Source: Candidatus Agathobaculum pullicola
GTDB taxonomy: Bacteria > Bacillota > Clostridia > Oscillospirales > Butyricicoccaceae
Assembly (NCBI GenBank): GCA_019115085.1
Contig: DXEF01000042.1
Coordinates: 1 to 44,476, forward strand
Direction: 5' to 3'
DNA: 44,476 nt
In this document: positions 13,110 to 22,268 of the stretch, one piece after another
Numbering within the stretch: the stretch's first letter is position 1
Layout of the letters: the number at the start of each line of letters is the position of its first letter
The notes under the pieces: model-generated
Seen by the model: only the letters and a program-made list of their open reading frames with translations
Databases searched by the model: none
Told to the model about the DNA's origin: nothing
Made by a program: the position numbers and the translations under genes

Positions 13110-14602
13110 TCCTCACAGGTGCGGTAGGAATCGAATTGATCGGTAACGGCCTTGGACGGAGCGGGAGTGAGCAGGCTGACCACAAAAATGGCGATCATAC
13201 CGCAGACAAAGCCGGGGACAATCTCATACAGCTCAAAGATACCGCCGGACAGCTGCGCCCATATCAAATCGACTACACCGCCGACGATGATGCCGGCATA
13301 CGCGCCGTATTTATTGGTGCGGCGCCAGAACAGTGAGCAAAGTACGAGCGGGCCGAAGGCGGAGCCGAAACCAGCCCAAGCGTATTCGACCAGACCGAGT
13401 ACGGTGCTGTTTTGATTGGTGGCGATAAAAACGGCGATCAGTGCGACCGCGATAACGCAGATGCGGGAAACCCACATCAGCTCGGACGGCGAGGCGTTCG
13501 GACGGATCTTGTTATGATAAAAGTCCTCGGTGATGGCGGAAGCGGTGACCAGCAGCTGGCTGTCGGCTGTGGACATGATGGCTGCCAGAATCGCAGACAG
13601 GAAAATACCTGCGATAAACACCGGGAAGATGCGGCTGACCATGTTGATGTAAATGGTTTCTTCGTTGCCGGCGGTGACCAGCAGGCCGTCGCCCAGGAAC
13701 ATGCGGCCGGAAACGCCGATCAGCACGGCGGCTGTCAGCGAAATGAGCACCCAGATAGAGGCAATACGGCGGGATTTCTTAATCGCGCCGGGCGAGGAAA
13801 TGCCCATAAACCGCACCAGAATATGCGGCTGGCCAAAGTAGCCGAGGCCCCAGGCAAGCAAGGATGCGATACCGAGTGCCGTGTAGGGAGTATTGGTTGC
13901 GCCGTCGACAAACATATTCAGGAAGTTGGGGTTGAAGGCTTCCACCTGTGCCAAAAAGTCGGACGGACCGCCCAGAGAGTTAATCGCGATTGAGGGTACG
14001 GCGATGACGCAGAAAAACATCAGCAGGCCCTGAAAAAAGTCGGTCCAGCACACGGCAAAGAAGCCGCCTGCGAAGGTGTAGGAAATAACAACAACTGCGC
14101 CCACCAGAAGCGATACCATATACGGGATACCGAATACGGAGGAGAACAGCTTGGCGCAGGACACAAAGCCGGAAGCGGTATAAAACAGGAAAAATACCAG
14201 AATGAATACGGCTGCGATGACTGAAATCATGCCGCTTTCATCCTGAAAGCGGTTTTTGAAAAACTGAGGCAGCGTGATTGCATCGTTTGCAACCTTGGTA
14301 TACTGGCGCAGGGGCTTGGCAACCAGCAGCCAGTTCAGATAAGTACCTACGGCAAGGCCGATGGCGATCCAGCCGGCGGAAATACCGGACAGATATGCGG
14401 CGCCGGGCAGGCCCATCAGCAGCCAGCCGGACATATCGGACGCCTGAGCGCTCATCGAGGTGACCCAGGAGCCGAGCTTGCGGCCGCCGAGAAAATAATC
14501 GGTCGTCGTTCGGCTTTTGCCCATGAAGTACATGCCGATACAGATCATAAAGATCAGGTATACGCCAAAAGCGGCGATCGTGATGATGCTGTCAAAGTTC
14601 AT
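13106..14602 (-). CDS. putP: Sodium/proline symporter
   Basis: This is a 498-residue integral membrane protein of the SSS family, with about 13 hydrophobic segments. PutP hallmarks are MSAQASDMSGWLLMGLPG near residue 55, which includes the Na+/proline binding Ser/Asp, and GYFGQPHILVRFM. A later segment is IMSTADSQLLV. It imports proline with Na+, for nutrition or osmotic balance. The length matches PutP. The first gene of the putP/MBL/DUF3006 unit, it overlaps the next by a few bases. The proline synthesis genes proB and proA lie just upstream on the same strand but are separated by a terminator. Confidence 0.92.
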   Translation of the reverse strand: MNFDSIITIAAFGVYLIFMICIGMYFMGKSRTTTDYFLGGRKLGSWVTSMSAQASDMSGWLLMGLPGAAYLSGISAGWIAIGLAVGTYLNWLLVAKPLRQYTKVANDAITLPQFFKNRFQDESGMISVIAAVFILVFFLFYTASGFVSCAKLFSSVFGIPYMVSLLVGAVVVISYTFAGGFFAVCWTDFFQGLLMFFCVIAVPSIAINSLGGPSDFLAQVEAFNPNFLNMFVDGATNTPYTALGIASLLAWGLGYFGQPHILVRFMGISSPGAIKKSRRIASIWVLISLTAAVLIGVSGRMFLGDGLLVTAGNEETIYINMVSRIFPVFIAGIFLSAILAAIMSTADSQLLVTASAITEDFYHNKIRPNASPSELMWVSRICVIAVALIAVFIATNQNSTVLGLVEYAWAGFGSAFGPLVLCSLFWRRTNKYGAYAGIIVGGVVDLIWAQLSGGIFELYEIVPGFVCGMIAIFVVSLLTPAPSKAVTDQFDSYRTCEE

Positions 14603-14777
14603 GTGTATTTACCCTCCCAAAATTCATGTTTATTATACATGGAAACTGCTTTTTTTGCAAGAACACGGGAAGAGAATTGCGAGGTTGGATAAAAATATAC
14701 GCTTTGCACAATTTTATGCACATTTCTCTTATGGCAGTTATCAGAAACGTCTGCGCACGGAGCGCCGGCATAACAAA

Positions 14778-14801
14778 AGAGGCTGCGCATATGCAGCCTC
14801 T
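14778..14801 (-). terminator. Terminator after the CYTH-domain gene
   Basis: The arms AGAGGCTGC (14778-14786) and GCAGCCTCT (14793-14801) form a perfect 9-bp stem. Read leftward it is followed by TTTTGTT. It ends the proB-proA-CYTH transcript. Confidence 0.7.
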
Positions 14802-14817
14802 ATAAAAGTGCGGAGGA

Positions 14818-15423
14818 TTATAATTGCATCGCCCGTGCCAGCTTGCTTTCCGGCTCCGGAACGAGCGAAAGATGTTCGGCAAGCTCGGCGGCAAGCGCGT
14901 GAAAAGCATCCTCGCTGCCCGCGACATATTCCAGCTCGATTTCGCACAGCGGCGCGGTTTTATCTCCGTGCCGCAGTGTGCCCTGATCGAGGGCCAGCTC
15001 ACACACTGTGTTGCCCAGCTGAAGCAGAATAGCGCAGCGTCGGAAATTCACCGTGCAGATGACCTCCAGCGGAGCAGCGAGCGCCTGTGCGCAAAGCGTC
15101 AGCGGCGCGCCTTTTTTGGGTAGGATGGCAAGCCCCTCCGCGACTGTTTGCGCCACACACTCGTATTCCTCGTGCGCACGCATTCCCTCCGGTGTGTTTT
15201 CGTTGCGCAGCTTGAGGCAGCATATGCTCCGGTCGTTCTCCTTGCGTATGCGCAGCGCGGCTTGCTGCCGGCGCAGTAAGCCGTCTGCCGTGTCGAAATA
15301 CTGCGACTGCATATGCAGCGTCCGGCTCTGCGTGCCAATGCGGGAGGAGGCCCATAAAAGTGCCTGCCCCAACAATCCTTCGTTTGCACGCCACTTATAT
15401 TCCTTCTCCATGCCTTTGTTCAT
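14818..15423 (-). CDS. CYTH-domain protein (triphosphatase family)
   Basis: This is a 201-residue protein with the CYTH signature ExExK at residues 6-10 (EKEYK). Alternating charged strands follow: QYFDTADGLL, ALRIRKEN, CCLKLRNE, and late CEIELEYVAGSEDAF. These residues line the tunnel of inorganic triphosphatases and thiamine-triphosphatase relatives, which need divalent metal. The start ATG 15423 overlaps the proA stop by one base (TGATG), so it is part of the proline operon. Its link to proline synthesis is unclear. The substrate is probably tripolyphosphate or a nucleoside triphosphate. Confidence 0.8.
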   Translation of the reverse strand: MNKGMEKEYKWRANEGLLGQALLWASSRIGTQSRTLHMQSQYFDTADGLLRRQQAALRIRKENDRSICCLKLRNENTPEGMRAHEEYECVAQTVAEGLAILPKKGAPLTLCAQALAAPLEVICTVNFRRCAILLQLGNTVCELALDQGTLRHGDKTAPLCEIELEYVAGSEDAFHALAAELAEHLSLVPEPESKLARAMQL

Positions 15424-16670
15424 CAGCGCACCTGCCCGTTTCCGTAAATGATATATTTGGTGGTGGTCAGCGCAGTCAGGCCCATCGGGCCACGCGCATG
15501 CAGCTTTTGGGTGGAAATGCCGATTTCCGCGCCGAAACCGAACTCAAAACCGTCGGTAAAGCGGGTGGAGGCGTTGACGTAGACCGCCGCTGCGTCCACC
15601 TCGTCGAGAAACCGCTGCGACGCGGCGTAGTCGCGGGTGACAATGCACTCGGAGTGACCGGTGTTGAAGCGGTTGATGTGGTCGATGGCCTCGTCCAGCG
15701 AGTCGACCACTTTGCAGGAAATTTCGTATCCAAGATATTCACGGCCGTAGTCCTCGTCGGTCGCGGGCAACACCGCGTCCCCGAGGATTTCCATGGTGCG
15801 CGGGCAGCCGTGCAGCACAACGCCGTCGGGCGCGAGGCCCTTGGCGGCCATAGGCAGGAACTGCGCGGCGATATCCTTGTGCACCAGCAGGCTTTCGGCG
15901 GCGTTGCATACGCTCGGTCGCTGACACTTGGCGTTGACCAGAATGCGCTGCGCCATATCGAGGTCGGCGTAGGCATCAACATATACGTGGCAGTTGCCCG
16001 TACCGGTTTCGATGACAGGGACGGTCGCGTTCTGCACGACTGTGCGGATCAGTCCCGCGCCGCCGCGCGGGATGAGCACATCCAGATAACCGTTTAGTTT
16101 CATCATCTGGTTTGCGCTCTCGCGCGAGGTGTCCTCAACCAGATTGATTGCGTCTGGGGGTAAACCCTCCGCTTCGAGCGCCGCGCGCATCAGCTTGGTC
16201 AGGCACATCGAGGAGTGGAAGGCTTCCTTGCCGCCGCGCAGGATACAGGCCGAACCCGCCTTGAAGCACAGCGCCGCCGCATCGACCGTGACGTTGGGGC
16301 GTGCCTCGTAAATGATGCCGATAACGCCCATCGGCACGCGTTTCTGGCCAATCAGCAGGCCGTTGGGACGCTTGTGCATGCCCAGTACTTCGCCGACCGG
16401 GTCGGGCAGCGCGGCAACCTGCCGGCAGCCTTCCGCAATGGCTGCAATGCGCTTTTCATCCAGCATCAGACGGTCAATCAACCCGTCGGACAGACCGGCA
16501 GCGCGGCCGTTTTCAATGTCCGTGCGGTTGGCGGCGATGATTTCGTCCGCGTGCGCGCACAGCGCATCCGCAATGGCGAGCAGGCCGCGGTTTTTATCGT
16601 TTGTGCCGAGTTTTGCCACCGCGTGCTTGACACGGCGCGCATCCTCCGCGATTTCCAGCAGTTTCCGCAT
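15423..16670 (-). CDS. proA: Gamma-glutamyl phosphate reductase
   Basis: This is a 415-residue aldehyde-dehydrogenase-fold enzyme that reduces glutamyl-5-phosphate with NADPH to the semialdehyde, the second step of proline synthesis. Key regions are PMGVIGIIYEARPNVTVDA, the RGGKEA loop, ETGTGNCHVYVD, and the catalytic Cys in KCQRPSVCNAAE. The C-terminus has FGFGAEIGISTQKLHARGPMGL, diagnostic of ProA. It is co-oriented with proB and the small ORF between them, and overlaps the CYTH gene by one base. Length is normal for the family. Confidence 0.95.
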   Translation of the reverse strand: MRKLLEIAEDARRVKHAVAKLGTNDKNRGLLAIADALCAHADEIIAANRTDIENGRAAGLSDGLIDRLMLDEKRIAAIAEGCRQVAALPDPVGEVLGMHKRPNGLLIGQKRVPMGVIGIIYEARPNVTVDAAALCFKAGSACILRGGKEAFHSSMCLTKLMRAALEAEGLPPDAINLVEDTSRESANQMMKLNGYLDVLIPRGGAGLIRTVVQNATVPVIETGTGNCHVYVDAYADLDMAQRILVNAKCQRPSVCNAAESLLVHKDIAAQFLPMAAKGLAPDGVVLHGCPRTMEILGDAVLPATDEDYGREYLGYEISCKVVDSLDEAIDHINRFNTGHSECIVTRDYAASQRFLDEVDAAAVYVNASTRFTDGFEFGFGAEIGISTQKLHARGPMGLTALTTTKYIIYGNGQVR

Positions 16671-16719
16671 GGTGTTTCACCCCGTTTATTCAGAAATCGG
16701 TATTGATAACCGGCAAGGC

Positions 16720-16872
16720 TCAGCCCAGCCAGCCGTTGCAGTAAGCCTGCACGCCCAGAAACGCGCCGATAGCCGCGCCAACGAGCGCCGCAATGACCTG
16801 CGCCTTGGAAAAAAAGCGCAGATTGCCGCCGCAGAGTACATCCGTCAGACGGTGAAAGTGAAATTTTGTCAT
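16720..16872 (-). CDS. Small membrane protein between proB and proA
   Basis: This is a 50-residue frame with ATG 16872 overlapping the proB stop (ATGA). The ribosome binding site GAGGAGGAG lies in the last codons of proB at suitable spacing. The peptide has a polar start with two His, then LTDVLCGGNLRFFSKAQ, and a membrane helix IAALVGAAIGAFLGVQAY. It ends 49 bases before the proA start. Tight coupling and a sensible hydrophobic segment argue that it is real. I do not recognise the family. A role in modulating proline synthesis or membrane tethering would be a guess. Confidence 0.6.
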   Translation of the reverse strand: MTKFHFHRLTDVLCGGNLRFFSKAQVIAALVGAAIGAFLGVQAYCNGWLG

Positions 16873-17678
16873 ACGCGCTCCTCCTCCCGTGCAAACAGCG
16901 TGCCAACCGGCTTGCCATCCACAATGTCATACAGAATATCGTCCTTATCGCCGTTGGCCACCAGCATGGGAATGCCGGCGTCCATGCACAGCTCGGCGGC
17001 GGTGATTTTTGTGGCCATGCCGCCCGTGCCGTGTGCCGAGCCTGCGCCGCCCGCCATGCGGCGGATTTTTGCGTCAATTTTGCCTACATGCCCAATCAGC
17101 TTGGCCTGCGGGTTTTTGCGCGGATCGGAATCATACAGACCGTCAATATCCGAGAAGATGACCAACAGGTCGGCATCGCACATGCGCGCGACCACGGCGG
17201 AAAGGGTATCGTTATCACCGAAGTTTTCAATGTGCTTGAGTTCTGCGGTGGCGACCGTGTCGTTTTCGTTGACGATTGGCACAACGCCCGTGCGCATGAG
17301 CGCGGTGAAGGTGTTGTGAATGTTTTCGCGCTGGTCGTCATCGATGATGTTTTCGCGCGTGAGCAGAATCTGTGCGACGTTGATGCCATATTCGAGGAAC
17401 ATTTTGTCGTAAATGTGCATCAGTTCACACTGGCCGACCGCAGCGGCAGCCTGCTTCATCGCAAGCTCACGGGGCCGTCCGCCAAGACCAAGTTTGGCAG
17501 CGCCCACGCCCACCGCTCCGGAGGAGACGAGCACCATGTCGAACCCGCGGTTTTGCAGGTCGCTGATGGTGCGCACCAGCCGTTCGATGCGGCGGATGTT
17601 GAGCTTTCCGTTTTCGTATGTCAGCGTCGAGGTACCGACCTTGACCACAATGCGGCGGACCTCGTTGATATGCAGCAT
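16869..17678 (-). CDS. proB: Glutamate 5-kinase
   Basis: This is a 269-residue amino-acid kinase that phosphorylates glutamate with ATP, the first and feedback-controlled step of proline synthesis. It shows RRIVVKVGTSTLTY, LVSSGAVGVGAAKLGL, PIVNENDTVAT, DNDTLSAVVARMCDADLLVIFSDIDGLYDSDP and GTGGMATKI. There is no PUA domain, as in many Firmicutes ProB enzymes and unlike E. coli. ATG 17678 was chosen because AGGTGAG lies just upstream; a frame nine codons longer is possible. A promoter fits on the minus strand at 17736-17764. It heads the proB/small ORF/proA/CYTH operon. Confidence 0.93.
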   Translation of the reverse strand: MLHINEVRRIVVKVGTSTLTYENGKLNIRRIERLVRTISDLQNRGFDMVLVSSGAVGVGAAKLGLGGRPRELAMKQAAAAVGQCELMHIYDKMFLEYGINVAQILLTRENIIDDDQRENIHNTFTALMRTGVVPIVNENDTVATAELKHIENFGDNDTLSAVVARMCDADLLVIFSDIDGLYDSDPRKNPQAKLIGHVGKIDAKIRRMAGGAGSAHGTGGMATKITAAELCMDAGIPMLVANGDKDDILYDIVDGKPVGTLFAREEERV

Positions 17679-17735
17679 AAATCTCACCTGTTGTTTGTCC
17701 GGCATCTTACGATCCGGACGGAATAGTTCATTTTT

Positions 17736-17764
17736 ATTTTAGCACAGTGCAGCGTATCACACAA
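17736..17764 (-). promoter_or_regulatory. Promoter of the proB operon
   Basis: Read on the minus strand, TTGTGT (17764-17759) and TAAAAT (17741-17736) are separated by exactly 17 bases. The -10 box lies ~58 bases upstream of the proB start. Confidence 0.55.
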
Positions 17765-17939
17765 GGCAAACAAAAATCTTTTACAAAATTACGCGCCGGC
17801 ATCGTTGTGTACAAAAAAAGGAAAGCGGACTGCGCATCTTTGCACAGATTTTGTGTTCCAAAAGGGGATAGGTTGTGGTATACTATATTTTATCAAATTA
17901 TGCCTTTTAAGCGACTATTTTGCGAAAGGAAGGATTTGC

Positions 17940-18251
17940 ATGGCAAATCGTGTGACCATACAGATTGCTGGACAGAAGTACACCATGCTGGCGGAGGAAT
18001 CTGTGGAATATATGAATGAAGTGGCGGAGCTGGCGCAGCAGACTGTTGCGGAGTGCGGCGGTTCGGCGTCGTTTGCGTCCACACGGGCGCTGGCGCTGGC
18101 GACAGTCAACCTTGCTGACGAATATATCAAGGCCAAGACGGCCGCGGAGGCTGCGGAAGCCAAATGCCGCGCGCTGGAAGCGGAAAACACTGCCCTGCGG
18201 CAGCAGGTCAACCGAAACGGCGCGGCGCATCTGAGGAATCGTCATAAATGA
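17940..18251 (+). CDS. zapA: Cell division protein ZapA
   Basis: This is a 103-residue protein that promotes FtsZ filament bundling at mid-cell. The N-terminal globular part reads RVTIQIAGQKYTMLAEESVEY, followed by the central helix (ALALATVNLADEYIKA) and a C-terminal coiled coil rich in Ala and Glu. The length and order match Firmicutes ZapA. ATG 17940 is preceded by GAAAGGAAGG. It overlaps the U32 gene by 4 bases, an arrangement common in Clostridia. A possible TATACT box lies at 17878. Confidence 0.88.
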   Translation: MANRVTIQIAGQKYTMLAEESVEYMNEVAELAQQTVAECGGSASFASTRALALATVNLADEYIKAKTAAEAAEAKCRALEAENTALRQQVNRNGAAHLRNRHK

Positions 18252-20278
18252 GCCAGGTAGAACTACTTGCACCCGCCGGTTCGCCGGAGGGGGTGCGTGC
18301 GGCCGTGCAGTCGGGTGCGGGCGCGGTGTATATGGGCTTCGGCACATTCAACGCGCGCCGGGGTGCGAAGGGATTTGCGGCTGACGAGATGGCGGACGCC
18401 ATCGCCTACTGCCGTGCACGCGGTGTTAAGACCAATATCACGCTGAATATCCTTGCGGGCGACCGCGAACTGGATGCAGCGCTCCGTGACGCGAAGTTTC
18501 TGTACGAGGCGGGCGCGGATGCGTTGATTGTGCAGGATTTGGGGTTGGCGCGTCTGATTCATGCGCACGCGCCGGATTTTGCGCTGCATGCCTCCACGCA
18601 GATGACCATTCACACGCTCGACGGCGCAAAGCAGGCGCGCGACCTTGGCTTTTCGCGCGTGGTGCTCAGCCGCGAGTGTACGCGGGACGAGGTGCGCCTG
18701 ATCACCGAGCAGGCGGGCGTCGAGACCGAGGTGTTTGTGCATGGCGCGCTGTGCATGTGCTATTCGGGACAGTGCTACCTGTCGGCCGTCATCGGGCAGC
18801 GTTCGGGCAACCGCGGCCTGTGCGCGCAGCCCTGTCGCCTGCCGTATAACGGAGGCTATCCGCTCTCGCTGAAGGATTTGGCGCTGGCGGGGCATGTGGC
18901 GGAGCTTGCCGACCTTGGCGTGTCCTCGCTTAAGATTGAAGGCCGTATGAAGCGGCCGGAATACACCGCAATTGTCACGAAAATTTACGCTGATTTGCTG
19001 CGTGAGCACCGCGAGCCGACCTCGGAGGAACGCGACACGCTGCGGCGCGTCTTTTCACGCGATGGCTTTACCGACGGCTATTATACCGGTAAAAAGGGCG
19101 AGGAAATGTTCGGCACCAAGACCGACGTGCCGCTGCGCGACGTGCAGTCGTTGTACGACGAGGCGGCGCACCGTTTTGCCGAGGGCAAGGAAGCGCCGTT
19201 GGTGCCGGTCTCATTGTGCTTTACCGCGCGCGAGGACACGGGCGCGGTGCTCAGTGCGGACGGGGTTTCGTCCGCCGCGGCTGTCGAGCGGGCGCGTACC
19301 CGACCGACCACGCCGAAAATGGTAGAAAAATCCCTGCGTAAGACGGGCGGCACGCCGTTTTATATCAAAAACTTGCGCATTGAGATGGAGGATGGCTTGG
19401 CGCTGCCTGCTTCCACTATCAACGCCATGCGGCGCGATGCGCTCGCGCTGCTGCTGGCCAAACGCGCGGCCCCGCCGTCACGGGACTGGCTGGAGGGTCG
19501 GCTGCTTGCACGCGATGACGACAGCCGTCCGCGCACCGGCTTTTGCGGATATACCGCGTCTGTGCGTACCAAGGCGCAGGCGGATGCGCTGCGCGACTTG
19601 GGGCTGGAAACCATCTATGTGCCGCTGGATGTTGCGGCGCAGACTGGCCTGCCCGCCGTGCTGCCGCGCGTCTTTTCGGACGCGGAGCAGCCGGAAATCG
19701 AAATGCTGTTGGGCGAGGCGATGAGCCGCGGCACAAAAACCGTGCTGGCGGGCAACCTCGGCTACATTGCGCTGGCGCGGCGGCTTGGCTTTGCCGTGCA
19801 CGGCGACTTCGGCCTGAATGCGTTTAACAGCAAAACGCTGCATGCGCTGGCTGAAATGGGTGTGCAGCGGCAGACGCTGTCGGTTGAGGCGCGTCTGGCG
19901 CAGATTCGAGACATGCGCGGACCGCTTGAAACCGAAATGATTGTCTATGGTCATCTGCCGCTGATGATTTTTGAAAACTGCGCGATTCGCCGTCAGCACG
20001 GCGGCAAGTGCAGCTGCGAGAATGGCGTCACCTATCTGACCGATCGCCGCGGTGAGCGCTTTGCGCTGCTGCCCGAATATGGGTGCCGCAATACGCTGCT
20101 GGGCAACCGGGCGCTTTGCCTGCGTGAGGATGTGCGTCCGCTCGGCGTACAGACCGCGCGGCTGCTGTTTACGATAGAAACGCCGGAGGAGTGCGCTCGC
20201 ATCGCCTGCGCGTTTCTCGAAGGCAACCCCTTGGAAGGGGAATTCACCAACGGACTGTATAAAAGAGGAGTCGAATAA
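18248..20278 (+). CDS. U32 peptidase-family protein, RlhA/DUF3656 type
   Basis: This is a 676-residue protein. The N-terminal U32 domain starts ELLAPAGSPEG and contains GAGAVYMGFG. It has the Cys-rich signature HGALCMCYSGQC at ~165-176, then GNRGLCAQPCRLPY. A long C-terminal part corresponds to DUF3656 and carries further Cys (FENCAIRRQHGGKCSCENG). Despite the peptidase name, the best-studied relatives (RlhA, TrhP) hydroxylate RNA bases; RlhA acts on 23S rRNA C2501. That role is assigned by similarity. The gene overlaps zapA by 4 bases and maf by 1 base, so the three are translated together. Confidence 0.85.
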   Translation: MSQVELLAPAGSPEGVRAAVQSGAGAVYMGFGTFNARRGAKGFAADEMADAIAYCRARGVKTNITLNILAGDRELDAALRDAKFLYEAGADALIVQDLGLARLIHAHAPDFALHASTQMTIHTLDGAKQARDLGFSRVVLSRECTRDEVRLITEQAGVETEVFVHGALCMCYSGQCYLSAVIGQRSGNRGLCAQPCRLPYNGGYPLSLKDLALAGHVAELADLGVSSLKIEGRMKRPEYTAIVTKIYADLLREHREPTSEERDTLRRVFSRDGFTDGYYTGKKGEEMFGTKTDVPLRDVQSLYDEAAHRFAEGKEAPLVPVSLCFTAREDTGAVLSADGVSSAAAVERARTRPTTPKMVEKSLRKTGGTPFYIKNLRIEMEDGLALPASTINAMRRDALALLLAKRAAPPSRDWLEGRLLARDDDSRPRTGFCGYTASVRTKAQADALRDLGLETIYVPLDVAAQTGLPAVLPRVFSDAEQPEIEMLLGEAMSRGTKTVLAGNLGYIALARRLGFAVHGDFGLNAFNSKTLHALAEMGVQRQTLSVEARLAQIRDMRGPLETEMIVYGHLPLMIFENCAIRRQHGGKCSCENGVTYLTDRRGERFALLPEYGCRNTLLGNRALCLREDVRPLGVQTARLLFTIETPEECARIACAFLEGNPLEGEFTNGLYKRGVE

Positions 20279-20847
20279 TGCAAATCGTTCTGGCGTCCGG
20301 CTCGCCGCGCAGGCGGGAGCTGCTGGCGCTGATTACCGAGGAATTTACCGTCTGTCCGGCTGACGCAGATGAAACGCTGCGTCCCGGTGCGCCGCTGGAG
20401 GAAGAGGTCGTGCGTCTGTCGCAGCTCAAAGCGCAGGCGGCACGGCGACTGCATCCGGAAGCCGTCTGCATCGGGTCGGATACGATGGTTACGATAGACG
20501 GCCTGCCGCTGGGCAAACCGGCGGATAGAGGGCAGGCATCGGACATGCTGCGCCGTCTGCGCGGGCGCACCCATGAGGTGCTGACCGGGTTGGCCGTGCT
20601 GCCGCCTGCGGGCGAGGCGCGCACGCTGTGCACTCGCACCCGGGTAACCTTCCGCGCGTTTGATGAGGATGAGCTTGCAGCCTATCTTGACACGGGTGAG
20701 CCGCTGGACAAGGCGGGCGCTTACGGTATACAAGGGCACGGCGCGCTTCTCATCGACGGCATTGAGGGCGACTATTACAGCGTGATGGGCCTGCCGGTGG
20801 CGGGGCTGCATGTGATCCTGCGGCAAATGGCGCGGGAGATGTGCTGA
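20278..20847 (+). CDS. maf: Maf nucleotide pyrophosphatase
   Basis: This is a 189-residue house-cleaning enzyme that hydrolyses non-canonical or modified nucleoside triphosphates. It starts IVLASGSPRRRELL, the hallmark of Maf, and continues with IGSDTMVTIDGLPLGKP, where the catalytic Asp is usually found. RGRTHEVLTG, DKAGAYGIQGHGA and GDYYSVMGLPV follow. Length is typical. The start overlaps the U32 stop (TAATG). The classic neighbourhood of maf with mreC and mreD is kept, although mreB is absent here. Confidence 0.93.
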   Translation: MQIVLASGSPRRRELLALITEEFTVCPADADETLRPGAPLEEEVVRLSQLKAQAARRLHPEAVCIGSDTMVTIDGLPLGKPADRGQASDMLRRLRGRTHEVLTGLAVLPPAGEARTLCTRTRVTFRAFDEDELAAYLDTGEPLDKAGAYGIQGHGALLIDGIEGDYYSVMGLPVAGLHVILRQMAREMC

Positions 20848-20887
20848 AACCCGCGCGTTTTGGAATATTGAAAGGAGCTTAGAGTTT

Positions 20888-21733
20888 TTGCGAAGACGTA
20901 ACAGAGTGGGGTCGCGTTTTGTGATCGGCGTGGTGGTTGTGATTGTGCTGTGCATCCTGTCCGCGCTGTACAGCGGCGTGACTGGTAAACCGTCTCCGGT
21001 GACCCGTTTGGTCAGTTTTGTGACCACTCCCGTACAGCGGCTGGCTTCCGGTGTGACCGGTGCGCTGGGGAAGGGTGTGGGATACTTCACCGAATTTGAT
21101 AACCTGAAAGCGGAAAACGAGGAGCTGAAAAAGCAGATTCGTGATATGGAACAGACGGTGCGCGATGCGGAGCTGGCAATTGAGGAAAACAACCGGCTGC
21201 GTGCGGCGGCGGGTCAGCCGGAACGCACGCGTGAGCTGACAACCGTCACCGCCGAGGTAATTGCCCGTAACCCGGGCGACTGGGCGATGACGCTCAGTCT
21301 GGATAAAGGCTCATCCCACGGTGTGGAAGTGGGCGATCTGGTTACCACGGTGGACGGTATGGTGGGATACGTCAGCGAGGTGTATTCCAACACCTGTGAG
21401 GTCACGACTGTAATCGACGTGGAGATGCAGTGCGGCGCGCTGATTACCCGCACCCGTGAAACGGCCATTGCCGAGGGCAATTACGACCTGATGGCGGAGG
21501 GGAATCTGCGGCTGAGCTACCTGACCGAGGATTCCAGCGTCGTCATTGGTGATACGGTGGAGACCTCCGGTCGTGGCGGGCTGTTCCCCAAGGGCGTGAT
21601 GATAGGCACGGTGGAGAGCGTGCTGCCTGAGGAAAACGGCATTTCCTATTATGCGGTTATCAAGCCGTTTGCGAATGTGGATACGGTATCGAGCGTTTCC
21701 ATTGTCACCGACTTTACGGATACGACGGAGTGA
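20888..21733 (+). CDS. mreC: Rod shape-determining protein MreC
   Basis: This is a 281-residue protein with a basic N-terminus (RRRNRVGSR), one membrane helix (about residues 11-30), and a coiled coil (NLKAENEELKKQIRDMEQ, ~75-105). The extracellular beta-domains include VTAEVIARNPGDWAMTLSLDKG and GDLVTTVDGMVGYV. MreC links the cytoplasmic cytoskeleton to wall synthases during elongation. The start is a TTG (20888) preceded by AAAGGAG at 10-nt spacing. It is followed by mreD and the PBP2 gene. Confidence 0.92.
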   Translation: MRRRNRVGSRFVIGVVVVIVLCILSALYSGVTGKPSPVTRLVSFVTTPVQRLASGVTGALGKGVGYFTEFDNLKAENEELKKQIRDMEQTVRDAELAIEENNRLRAAAGQPERTRELTTVTAEVIARNPGDWAMTLSLDKGSSHGVEVGDLVTTVDGMVGYVSEVYSNTCEVTTVIDVEMQCGALITRTRETAIAEGNYDLMAEGNLRLSYLTEDSSVVIGDTVETSGRGGLFPKGVMIGTVESVLPEENGISYYAVIKPFANVDTVSSVSIVTDFTDTTE

Positions 21734-21737
21734 GTAC

Positions 21738-22247
21738 ATGCAGAGAGAACAATTATCCATCCCAAAGATCGTGCTGTACATCTTGTTTGCACTGATGATC
21801 TATGTGCTGCAGACCACTCTGTTCGGCACATGGTCGATTCGCGGCTATCACCTTGACCTGCTGCCCGCGCTTGTGGCCGCGGCCGCGCTGCTGGACGGTC
21901 CGGTGGAAGGTGTGATTATCGGTATCACGGTAGGACTGTTTTACGATTTGGGCTTTATCGGCGTGGACGGCCTGTATCCGCTGTTTTTCCTGATATTCGG
22001 TTTTATTGCCGGTGAGATGAGCCGTCTGACACTCAGCGGAAGCTACGTGTCTATGGTGCTCATGACGGCATTTGAAATGATTGTGCTGGGATTGCTGCGG
22101 TATTTCGTCTATCTTCTGCCGCAGGCCGGTGCATCCTTTGGACTGGTGCTGCGTCAGATTATCGGCGGGACGCTGCTGGCCTGTTTGTTTTGCTTTATCA
22201 TATACTGGCCGATGCAGAAAATCAGCCGTAAATTCGCCAACCGATGA
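21738..22247 (+). CDS. mreD: Rod shape-determining protein MreD
   Basis: This is a 169-residue hydrophobic protein with about five membrane helices. It starts ATG 21738, four bases after the mreC stop. Typical features are LQTTLFGTWSIRGYHLDLLPALVAAAALLDGP and the following GLFYDLGFIGVDGLYPLFFL. It partners MreC and the elongation synthase. Primary sequence is poorly conserved in this family; the assignment rests on topology, motif DGPxEG and gene order. Confidence 0.9.
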   Translation: MQREQLSIPKIVLYILFALMIYVLQTTLFGTWSIRGYHLDLLPALVAAAALLDGPVEGVIIGITVGLFYDLGFIGVDGLYPLFFLIFGFIAGEMSRLTLSGSYVSMVLMTAFEMIVLGLLRYFVYLLPQAGASFGLVLRQIIGGTLLACLFCFIIYWPMQKISRKFANR

Positions 22248-22268
22248 GAAGCGAAAAGAGGAACCCCT

